Of a stretch of DNA of 64,000 nucleotides, positions 11,140 to 20,216 are shown piece after piece (position 1 is the stretch's first letter; each line of letters begins with the position of its first letter). This DNA is from Ampelocalamus luodianensis (taxonomy: Eukaryota > Streptophyta > Magnoliopsida > Poales > Poaceae), in contig CM070623.1 in NCBI GenBank assembly GCA_036346255.1, positions 4,816,407-4,880,406 on the forward strand, in the 5' to 3' direction. The translations under genes were made by a program, and so were the position numbers. Under the pieces are notes generated by a model. That model did no database searches. It saw nothing but the letters and a program-made list of their open reading frames with translations, and was not told the DNA's origin.

Positions 11140-14100
11140 TCAATCTGGACCGCTATGTACAAGGTTCAGATTGCGTCGAAAACGATCTGGCTTGGTGAAG
11201 GCATCGGCAAGTTGGTCATCAGACGAGATGAACCGGACATCGAGTGCTCCTAGAGCAACCTTTTCACGCACAAAATGAAAATTGATCTCCATGTGTTTTG
11301 TGCGGGCATGGAATACCGGATTAGCCGTCAAGTAAGTTGCACCCGGATTGTCGCACCATAGCACTAGTGGTAGAGTTTGGACGACGCCTAGCTCCTTGAG
11401 AACCGATTGAATTCAGATAGCTTCAACTGTCCCGTTTGCCAACGCTTTGTATTCGGCTTCGGTGCTCGATCTTGAGACAGTGGGTTGTTTCTTCGAGCTC
11501 CAGGAGACAAGGTTGGGACCAAGAAAGATGGCAAAGCCACCCGTCGACCGTCGGTCGTCTGTGCACCCGGCCCAATCAGCGCCAGTGAAGATGCTGAGGC
11601 GCGTTGATGGGGATTTTGAAAATGCAGTCCGGTATCAATTGTGCCCTTGACATACCGTAAAATGCTCTTGACCGCCTCCCAGTGAACATCTGTCGGCTGT
11701 GATAGGTATTGACACACCTTGTTCATAGCAAAAGATATATCAGGGCATGTCAATGTGAGATACTGCAAACCGCCCACCATACTGCGGTATTTGAAAGAAT
11801 CATCGATATTGAGGATATGGCCGCAGTCCTGCGCCAACTTCTCGGTCATAGACATCGGGGTTGATGTTGCTTTACAATTCTCCATGCTAGCACGATGAAG
11901 CAAATCAAGTGCATACTTGTGTTGGGTTAAAGACATGCCCCCTGAATTGTAAGCAGCTTCGAGACCGAGGAAGTATTCCAATCTGCCAAGATCCTTGATG
12001 GGAAACACCATGGACAAAGACTGAACAAGATGATCAACCGCTTGAGGAGTGGACCCGGCAATGACAATATCATCAACATATACCAGCATAAGAATGGTAA
12101 TGCCACCGCGAGCAAAGGTGAAGAGAGATGTATCTGCTCGAGATGACATGAAGCCGAGTTGATGAAGCTTGTCACTGAGGCGGGTGTACCAGGCTTGAGG
12201 AGATTGCTTCAAACTGTACAAATCACACTGCAACTTGCACACATATGTGGGGTAGCGTGAGTCCTCGAAGCCGGGTGGCTGCTGCATGTAGACGTCTTCA
12301 TCGAGGAAGCCATGAAGAAACACATTGTTCACGTCAACCTGCCGTAGGCACCACCCGTGGGAGACTGCCAAGGAGAGGACAAGCCGAACAGTATCAGGCT
12401 TCACAACAGGGCTGAAAGTCTCCATGTAGTCGAGGCCATGCTGCTGAGTAAATCCACGAGCGACTAATCGAGCCTTGTGCTTGTCAACTGAGCCGTTCGG
12501 AAGATACTTCGTTTTGAAAATCCATTTACTGCCCACAATGTTGGTGCCAGGAGGACGAGGCACCAAAGTCCACGTACGTTTCTTGCAAAGTGCAGAGAAC
12601 TCATCCTCCATGGCCGCTCGCCAGGCGGGCTCAGAGAGAGCGACGTCAGTGCGGCGAGGAAGGCACGATACTTGGGATCATAGCGCACCGTGCCGTCCGT
12701 ATACCTCTTGGGCACCCGCAAATTGTCCCATAAACGGGTCATCATCGAGTGGGCCGGTGGAGGAGCAACCGGAGCAGGAGTGGGCGCTGGAGAGGTCACT
12801 GGCGATACGATGATGGTGGCGGCGTCGGGGACACTAGGGGCTGCAATGGGATCAACTGGAGAGGACGAAGCCAGAGAATCCTGGGCCACAGGAAGCGCAC
12901 CCTCGTCACAGGCTGTGGAGGAAGGCCTAGAGCCCGCTCGAGGCATGCGCAGGCGAGGTTGGAGCAGCGGGCGAGGCGCCTGGTTGGGGTACGGACGAGG
13001 CGGGGGGGGGCACATGAACAATGCCATGCACGGTGCCCCTGCCATGCATGTCAATCACAGTGTCAGGAATCAGCATGCATGAAACATCAGCTGCTTTGGT
13101 CGGGTTAGTAGGCAGCATATACAGGTTGTAATTGCGCATATGGGCATTCTGTGTGGTTGGCTCGTTATCAGGAAAAGAAACATGATTAGCAAGTGCGGAG
13201 ACATCGACGGAAAACACCGGGAGTGGCAAATGGGAAAACCTTCTCATAAAAAATTACATCCCGGGATATGTAGATACGTCTGGAGGTTCTGTCAAGACAC
13301 TTATATCCTTTGTGCATGGGGCTATAACCAAGAAACACACATATCTTAGAACGGAATTCTAATTAGTGTGGATTGTACTTACGAAGACATGGCCAACATG
13401 CGCATCCAAATGTGCGAAGAAAGGAGTAGTCGGGCACTATCTGGAGAAGGCGGGTGATAGGAGTGGTGTTGTCGATGACTTGGCTCGGCATCCTATTGAT
13501 AAGGTAGCATGCCGTAAGAAAAGCTTCATCCCAAAATCGCAAAGGAAGAGAGGAGTGTGTCAGGAGGGCAAGGCCAGTCTCAACTAGGTGACGATGCTTA
13601 TGTTCGGCCACCCCATTCTATTGAGACGTATGTGGACAGGAAACGCGATGAGAAATACCAACACAGTGGAAATTTTTATGTAGACGATGATACTCTCCCC
13701 CCAATCAGATTGGATGGCTTGGATTTTGGTGTTTAAGAGTCTTTCGACATGGTTTTGAAATGCATAGAAAATGGTTTTGACATCAGACTTGTGTTTCAAG
13801 AGATAGATCCAACAAAAACGACTATAATTGTCAACGAAACTAACATAATATTTATATCCCCCGGACAAGGGAAGAGCCGGACCCCACACATCGGTATGCA
13901 CTAACTCAAGAGGCATTGTGGAAACACGATGAGATGTATTATAAGATAGTTGACGACTCTTACCACACTGACAAGCATCACAAACAGAGTAATCAGAGTT
14001 TGATGAATATGAGAGTTTATTTGCCCGAACAATGGACTGCACTACATTATTTGAGGGATGACCAAGACGCTGATGCCACTGATGAAGAGAGATCTTGACA

Positions 14101-14431
14101 GCGGAAGACGCTTGACGAGTAGATGAAGCATGGCTAAACAAAATAGGGTAGAGCCCGCCACGGCTCCTACCGTGAAGAATGGTTCTCCTCGTGGCCTTGT
14201 CCTTAACAAAAAGGTATCAGGGTGAAACTCGATAAAGACATTGTTATCGGAAACAAGTTTGTGCACGGAAAGAAGGTGTTTGCTGATATGAGGAACATGA
14301 AAAGTATTCTTCAAGAGCAACGAATCAGTAGAGCCGGCTATTTTAGAGTGACCTATATGCGAAATTGACAAACCTACGCCATTTGCCACCTGGACTTGAT
14401 CTTTACCCCCATAGTGCTCGTGCATGGTCAA
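11140..14431 (-). pseudogene. copia pol: protease, integrase, reverse transcriptase, RNase H (broken)
   Basis: Reading on the minus strand. 14431-14042 holds the region after the protease active site (NTFHVPHISKHLLSV). 14141-13584 holds the gag-pre-integrase zinc motif (WHQRLGHPSNN ... CDACQCGK) and the integrase core with HTDVWGP and IQSDWGE, two of the three catalytic acids. The third-acid region lies in another frame at 13611-13363 (AEHKHRHLVETG). 12611-11388 is the copia-type reverse transcriptase with KARLVARGFTQQ and the catalytic YVDD in LVYVDDIVIAG. 11364-11140 is the RNase H end (ISSDDQLADAFTKP). Shifts of frame near 13600 and 12600-11400, plus stops, mean no full polyprotein can be made. 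The product would have carried out reverse transcription and integration in the virus-like particle. Confidence 0.9.
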
Positions 14432-14528
14432 ACGCGCTCGTGCATGGTCAAACGTTCCAAGTCGCTAGTGAGGTGGTTGGTGGCGCTCGTATCCATGTAC
14501 CAATGGTTGTCGTTGTGGCCGTGGCTGG

Positions 14529-15516
14529 TCAAAGCGGAGTTGCCGGAACAGTAGTCGTCAGGCTGGTACACCTGGTTGAAACAGTTGCGGCAGTTGAGAG
14601 CCTCGTGCCCATAGATCTTGCAAATCTAGCACCTGGGTCGGTAGCAGCAGCCACCATTACGGCTGCCACCGTGACCACGACCGCCACCTTGTCCCTGCTG
14701 CCCGCCGCCTCCACCAGTGCGCCCACCCCCACGGCCGCCATTACCGTCATGGGAGCGAGAGGCATTGCCGTTGGTGAAGTCACCTTGACGGGCCACGGAG
14801 TTGGCCGACGTCGTGTACTCCTCAGACTGCACGTGCTCATCCTGCACAGCCTCATACGATAGTACGTAGGCATAAAAATCGGCGAGCGTTACAGGGGTGT
14901 TGATGACGGTAAGCGACGCCACGAGTGCATCGAACTACGGACCGAGACAGGAGAGGATGTAGTCGATGATCTCGTTGTCGTCTAGAGGATGGCCGATTGT
15001 GTCCATCGTGTCGGCGAGGCTCTTCATCTTGTGAAAGTACTCGGCCACCGTTATGTCCTTCTTCTTTAGCATATGGAGCCGGTGGCGAATGTGGCGGATG
15101 TTGGCCCAGCTTTGTGCCGAGAACATGGTGTGGACCGCAGCCCACACCTGAGCCGCCGTGTTGCGACCAATCATCTGGTTGACAATGTCCTCGGTCATCG
15201 AAGAGAGCAGCGTGCTCAGGACGCGCTAATCCTGCCGCCACCAAGTCTGGTAGGCAGGGTTCGGAACCTGTACGGTGGTTTCGCCGGTTCCCTGGGTGAT
15301 CGTACGGGCCAGTGCAACGGTAGTCCTGTCAAGGTAGGGATGGAGATTCTGGCTGGAGAGATTGGGTAGAAGGAGGGTCTTCCAAAGGAGGAAGTTGGAT
15401 CGATCTAGACGGATAGGGATGGGGCTGACGGTAGGCGAGGCTAACACGGTGGCGGAAGGCTGAGAAACAAGTGCTCCGGGGGCGCCAGATATCTGTGGGC
15501 TTGAGGTGGATGACAT
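14529..15516 (-). pseudogene. copia gag (broken)
   Basis: The likely start is the ATG at 15516-15514, giving MSSTSSPQISGAPGALVSQP, followed by the N-terminal motif LDRSNFLLWKTLLLPNL typical of plant copia gag proteins. A stop near 15227 ends that frame. The gag core continues at 15198-14935 (QVWAAVHTMFSAQSWANIRH ... HMLKKKDITVAEYFHKMKSL), and the glycine-rich nucleocapsid with a degenerate zinc knuckle (CQICKIYGHEALNC-like, needing one repaired codon) lies at about 14922-14540. Gag forms the particle that packages element RNA. Frameshifts make this copy non-functional. Confidence 0.85.
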
Positions 15517-15568
15517 GGCTACGGAAAGAGATAGATCGGATCGAGAGCCTCAGGCTCTGATACCATAT

Positions 15569-15764
15569 TGAGTTGCATGCACCAACTAATTCACCCAAAA
15601 GCTGAAGCTGATGAGGAAAAATAGACAATTCACTTATACTTCAACACTTCCCCTCATGTGTAGGCTCCCTCAGACCTAAGACGTGGAATAGAAGTGAGCT
15701 GTAATTATTATTTTTAATTGTACTAACCGGGTCTTGAACTTAAGACCTCTTGGCTCTGATACCA
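15569..15764 (-). mobile_element. TRIM-derived LTR and internal segment inside the copia leader
   Basis: 15569-15646 is a 78-bp match, inverted, to the TRIM LTRs at 18673-18750 and 18907-18984. 15647-15764 is the inverted counterpart of that TRIM's internal region, down to its primer site. On the minus strand the order is copia LTR, primer site, TRIM interior, TRIM LTR, a second primer site (reverse complement at about 15553-15565), then copia gag. The first TRIM LTR is absent: the copia LTR takes its place exactly at the primer site. Confidence 0.85.
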
Positions 15765-15928
15765 AGTTAAAAGGAAATATTTGGCGCAATGAGCCTGCAG
15801 GTCGCTGCTTGTATCTATAGAATGATAAGTGCAATAGATCGTACAGAGTTTGTTAGTTTGTTAACCAATCGCTATTTACAGCTGTTACCGGATTCTATGT
15901 TAACTGCAATCTCTTACGTATTCTAATA
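15765..15928 (-). repeat. 5' LTR of the minus-strand copia element
   Basis: 164 bp, followed by the CATTT target duplication at 15929-15933. Abuts the reverse complement of TGGTATCAGAGCC at 15752-15764, the expected primer site position for an element transcribed on the minus strand. Confidence 0.9.
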
Positions 15929-16083
15929 CATTTCACACCCTAACAGCAGCCTAGTCACAGAACCCTCGTAGCAAGGGCATTTGCAAGAATTTCAGGCCTC
16001 ATCAATGGCATCTGGCCACGCCCACGTGTGGTCCTCATGATGGTATTTTTTCAACTTTGCGATGGCACCGGACAAATTTACTC

Positions 16084-16765
16084 TATATAATTTGTTGCTA
16101 GTACAATCTTTCCCTAATGAAAGCAACACCTGTTTTTGGTTATCCATTGTATTGGAAATTTATCAACAATTGAAATCGAGTCTTGATTTGATCATGGGAA
16201 AATCTGGCTGAATATGAAAGTAAATGAGGTACTGAAGTGCGAATGTAAAAGTAAAAAAAGGCTGACCTGATTTTAACTAACCCTCAGCTAGCTAGAGTGA
16301 TCTTTTCTCTAACTTTGTTTTACCTATCTAATCAACCCCTGTCTGGCTGCAATGAAGGCTGTCACTGTGGAGAGATGCTCCATGTCGAGTGCTACTAGCT
16401 AGCTCATCATCCAATTCAACACTCCTCGCGCGCGCGAATCCACACGATTTCTTTACTAAACTAGCTGGAACCTACACGGCACAAGGGTCAAAACAATTGA
16501 CAACTGCTATGCGTACAAACAGAGCGGTTAATTTCTTCGAAATCGCCGCGAACTCTCGGTAGATATATGTGATTCGAGAGAAGCCCACCTGTCAGTGAGA
16601 GCTCGTAATAATATTGTAGAAAGAACAGTGTACGCGGAGCGATTATGGGAAAAACCAGGTCAAGTTAATCACGCAATTAAACTAAACAAGTCGTAGAGCT
16701 GCATGAAGTGGTGGCATGGAGGTGATCAGCTCGTGAGCAGGCAGGCAAGACGCATCTATATATCA
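16084..16765. other. intergenic, no feature recognised
   Basis: Mixed AT-rich sequence with a short cgcgcgcg run near 16428. No open reading frame of note and no repeat boundary that I can support. Confidence 0.5.
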
Positions 16766-18290
16766 TCAGCATCACTGCAAGACCATGGCTGGTGTCGTCT
16801 CTCTGTAATATAAACTGTAAAAAGTTAATCTCTCTTGCATTGCATGCTGTTGCTATCTGTTTTAGTATATAATTAATCTTGTTTAGGCTTACAGTCCTGG
16901 CATATGCACGTGCTCTGCGCGTGACGTGCGTACGTGATCCAATGAATAACCACTCATGCCGGTGGACTCAAAGAATCACTGTGTAAACAGTATTTTGTGA
17001 GTGTGTAGGTAGCATTTGTGTGGCACTACAGCAACAGTGAAATATTTATCGTAGCGATTTTCCTACAGTAAAAACACTGTAACTATTAATATGAACCTTT
17101 TTTATCGGACGTTACAGATAGTTTTTCTAGGTAGAGCACTGTAAATCCTCCGCATTGAAACCATTTCTCATGCCGGCATCTTGACATCTATGTGCTGATT
17201 GGAGTGCCTACACTGTTTTTTTAGACTTTCTTGTGGGATGGAATGATGTTAAAAAACAAATGACATCCTAAGACAAAAACAAAGATGATGAGTTTACAAT
17301 ACTGATTGTGGTAAATTATTTTTATTATTACTTGGACAAAATATTGTGGCCCGTTCCGTTCAGTATTAGGCATAGATTGGAACACAGAAATTTAACAAAA
17401 CGTTTCAATCTCATCAGCATCACTGCAATTAACATGGCTGGTGTTGTCTCTCCCTAATCTAAACTGTAAAAGTTAATATCTCTTGCATTGCATGTTGTTG
17501 CTATCTGTTTTAGATATATAATCAATCTTGTTTAGGCTTACAATCCTGGCATATGCACGTGCTCTGCGCGTGACGTGCGTACGTGATCCAATGCATAACC
17601 TATGCCGGTGGACCTGGATCCTCCGATGTAGAATCACTGTGCAAATAGTATTTCATGGGGTTTGTGAACAGCACCTGCAGGAGCAATGTAGCAACAGTGA
17701 AATATTTATCACAACCATTTTACTACCACAAAAGCACTGTAACTATTGACACGGACATTTATTTTTTTATCGGACATTGTAGATCGTTTTTTAACGTAGA
17801 GCACTGTAACTCCTCAGCATTGAAACCATTTCCCATGCCGGCATCTTGACATCTATGTGCTGCTGGAAATATACCATTAGATTGGAGTGCCTACACTATT
17901 TTTTAGCTACGTTGGGAATCTACTGTGTTAACTCGCGCTAATTGAGCATTCAGAATTGGCAGATTCTTTTCCTGTTTTTTTGGGTGCAACCTGGTGGAGA
18001 AATAGGTTATGTAGCTACTTAATTATGTACTTGACTTTAGAATTGAGTTTACACCATTGATTGTTTTACTAACCTGGCATTCTATTCCCCTGGTGAACAT
18101 TAGAGGAACTTTCTTGTGGGATGGGATGATGTTAAAAAACAAATGACATCCTAAGACAAAAACAAAGATGATGAGTTTACACTACTGATTGTGGTAAATT
18201 ATTTTTATTATTAATTGGACAAAATATTGTGACCCGGTCCGTTCAGTATTAGGCATAGATTGGAATGCAGAAATTCCACGAAACCGTTTC
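16766..18290. repeat. tandem segmental duplication (two diverged copies)
   Basis: Copy 1 (about 16766-17412) and copy 2 (about 17413-18290) both begin catcagcatcactgcaa, share gtgctctgcgcgtgacgtgc in the middle, and end gcatagattggaa...gtttcaatc. Copy 2 is longer by about 230 bp around 17860-18100. Substitutions and small indels are scattered through both. No coding capacity is kept between them. The block lies about 2 kb upstream of the receptor kinase start. Confidence 0.85.
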
Positions 18291-18393
18291 AATCCAACAG
18301 AATTCCTCCCGCGTTCCGTACATGCCCTTGCCACTCTCAATTATGTATTCTAGCGAACTCTTTCTTCTCTATGCCTCAGAAAATATTCCAAAA

Positions 18394-18672
18394 TGTAGAA
18401 AGATGAATATACTTAATGGATGATTGTATTGAGACTCGAGGGCGGTTTATATAGAGTACAAGGCTTGGAGGGCAAGAAACCTCTCCTAAAGATAAAACAG
18501 ATATCCTAGAGATAAGACAGGTATCACGGGATTACAAATCCTACCAAATATAGAGGTATGCCAATATACTCTAACATCCCCCTGCAGTCGTAGCGGTAGC
18601 GTTGCGGACAATAGGAGCGTTGCGGACGGTCAGACTAGAGAAAGCCGAAGGTGGAGAACCATTAGACTAACA
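18394..18672 (-). mobile_element. partial inverted copy of the non-autonomous LTR family
   Basis: 18394-18576 is an inverted LTR matching 2188-2357 (it starts TGTAGAAAGATGAATAT and ends CTCTAACA on the plus strand), slightly longer because of an internal short duplication (gataaaacagatatc / gataagacaggtatc). It continues at 18577-18672 into the family's polypurine tract and the 3' end of its interior (gttgcggacggtcagactag on the plus strand). It is cut off where the TRIM begins at 18673. Confidence 0.85.
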
Positions 18673-18984
18673 TGTTGAAGTATAAGTGAATTGCTCGTCT
18701 TTCCTCATCAGCTTAAGCTTTTAGGTGAATTGGTTAGTGCATACAACTCAATATGGTATCAGAGCCGAGAAGTCTTGAGTTCAAGAACCGATTGACGCAA
18801 TTAAAAAAATAATAATTGTAGCTCATTGACGCAATTAAAAAATAATAATTGTAGCTCACTTCTATTCCACGTTTTAGGTCTGAGGGAGCCTACACGTGAG
18901 GGAGAGTGTTGAAGTATAAGTGAATTGTTTGTTTTTCCTCATCAGCTTAAGCTTTTGGGTGAATTAGTTGGTACATACAACTCA
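18673..18984 (+). mobile_element. TRIM (terminal-repeat retrotransposon in miniature)
   Basis: Two 78-bp LTRs (18673-18750 and 18907-18984), both TGTTGAAGTATAAGTGAATT...CTCA, enclose 156 bp. A primer site TGGTATCAGAGCC lies at 18754-18766 and a purine-rich tract gtgagggagag just before the second LTR. The interior has a short tandem duplication of the unit ttgacgcaattaaaaaa...gtagctca. Total 312 bp with no coding capacity. A clear 5-bp target duplication was not found. A related copy is embedded in the copia leader at 15569-15764. Confidence 0.9.
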
Positions 18985-19837
18985 ATACAAAATGATGTAC
19001 TCCCTCCGTTAATTTGAGTGCAATTATCGTACCCTTACTATTTAATGAAATGACATGAAAGATGTTAAGCAGTCCAAACACATCACTTAACAGGGATAAA
19101 CATCCTACTATTTCGTTTTAGATCCATCACCGTGTGTAGTAAAGGGGGAGGAGGAACCATGGGGCATGACACAATGTGGTTCTGTGCCGTAGCGTTGTCA
19201 ACTGAACGGCAGCAACGGCGATTCGTTGCCGTCGATGCAGATCGTTGCGCGATCGCCTCTTTCTTATCAGGACAGTTGGATTGGTCGATGTACGCTAAAA
19301 AAAGAGATGCAAGGGAAAATAAAACTTGGAGTAACAGCTTGATTTTTTCCTTCAATTTTACCTCTAAAAGATAGGAATATAAAAATGGATTACTACACAC
19401 AAACTCTTCTCCCGCGCATTTGATGGGTTTTGATGCTACTTTTGCCGTGATAGAAGCAAGTAATTAATTGGTAATGATCTTGTACGGGGGGACACATGCG
19501 CCGACTGCCTTCCCCACAGGCCGCTTGCATTGAGAGTAGGTGTAGCATTGCAATCAGAAACACACATTAATTAACTTCAGAAACACACATTAATTAACTA
19601 AACCACACACAACTGAATAGGAGTAGGGTTCACTCACCACCAGCTACAAAGCCAGCAGCAGCATCTCAACCACACAAACACACAATGTGGTGCATCAAGA
19701 TCCGTGCCCGGACTGCAGCCTAGCCCAGATGTCATGTGACAGAAAAACAACACACCACTTGCACTGAGAGTAGGTGTAGCATTGCAATTAGAAATACTCA
19801 AAGCAAAAAGGCAGCACCAAGCTAATCTCCCTCCCCC
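18985..19837. other. upstream intergenic region of the receptor kinase
   Basis: Starts with a Stowaway-like terminal fragment (tactccctccgttaattt at about 18998) without a partner end. Short ORFs at 19083-19400 lie on opposite strands and look like chance. A near-repeat, cttgcattgagagtaggtgtagcattgcaatcaga at 19522 and a similar block at 19756, suggests a small local duplication. Distal promoter elements of the kinase gene may lie here but none can be named. Confidence 0.4.
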
Positions 19838-20216
19838 TTGTCAGTGCCACACTTAATTCTTTTCCCTCCTTCCCTCCCTCCAATGCACAACACCCCTCTC
19901 TCTCTCTACAATTACAAACACATTACTACACCACACCAAGAGAGAGAAATTGGAGAAAGAGAGAGAGAGAGAGAGCAACAAAGCTTGGAGAAGCCCAATG
20001 CATCGAAGCAAGAACCCATTCATCGTCCATCACCTACTGCAAGCAAGCAAGCAACAAGACACAAGCAAACACCTTTGAGGGTTTTGAGGAGGAGAGAGAG
20101 AGAGAGAGTGAGTGTGTGTTTCTCCTCCTCCATTCCATTTCCATAGAGATCATCACCACTCTCCAAGCTTAGTGTATTGTGCACTGCCCAAGCCCCAAAC
20201 CACAGCACAGTATTTG
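19838..20216 (+). promoter_or_regulatory. probable 5' leader of the kinase gene with CT/GA repeats
   Basis: The stretch carries ctctctctctc near 19894, agagagagagagagag near 19958-19974 and again near 20091-20108, plus C-rich tracts. CT/GA-rich (Y-patch or GA-box) sequences are common in grass core promoters and leaders. The transcription start cannot be fixed from sequence. An in-frame ATG at 20112 precedes the chosen start by 35 codons. Confidence 0.4.

Larger units (their letters stand above)
10969..15928 (-). mobile_element. copia LTR retrotransposon, minus strand, with CATTT target duplication
   Basis: Two 164-bp LTRs (10969-11132 and 15765-15928) flank gag and pol on the minus strand. 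The target-site duplication CATTT is present at 10964-10968 and 15929-15933. A tRNA-Met primer site abuts the 15765 LTR (reverse complement at 15752-15764) and a G-rich polypurine tract abuts the other (cgccccctc at 11133-11141 on the plus strand). By eye the LTRs differ at about 11 of 164 positions (about 93% identity), so the insertion is not recent, and the coding region carries several frameshifts and stops. The 5' leader is unusual: it contains a TRIM LTR and internal region (15569-15764). Confidence 0.93.
10585..16083. mobile_element. long-TIR DNA transposon (MULE-like, non-autonomous) split by a copia insertion
   Basis: The left end (from 10585, gagtaaatttgttcagtgcc) is the inverse of the right end (to 16083, ggcaccggacaaatttactc). 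The inverted arms run about 160-200 bp each, including gcctgaaattcttgcaaatg and its inverse cttgcaagaatttcaggcct. Removing the copia insertion at 10969-15928 leaves an element of about 540 bp with no transposase. Flanks are AT-rich and only partly similar (ataataatt left, tatataatt right), compatible with a degraded 9-bp target duplication. Long TIRs and a 9-bp duplication suggest Mutator-like, but that is inference. Confidence 0.75.

Noticed and set aside
12464..13108. Plus-strand ORFs of 112-130 residues and the minus-strand proline-rich frame
   Set aside because: They lie in the variable linker between integrase and reverse transcriptase of the minus-strand copia; the plus-strand frames are antisense shadows.
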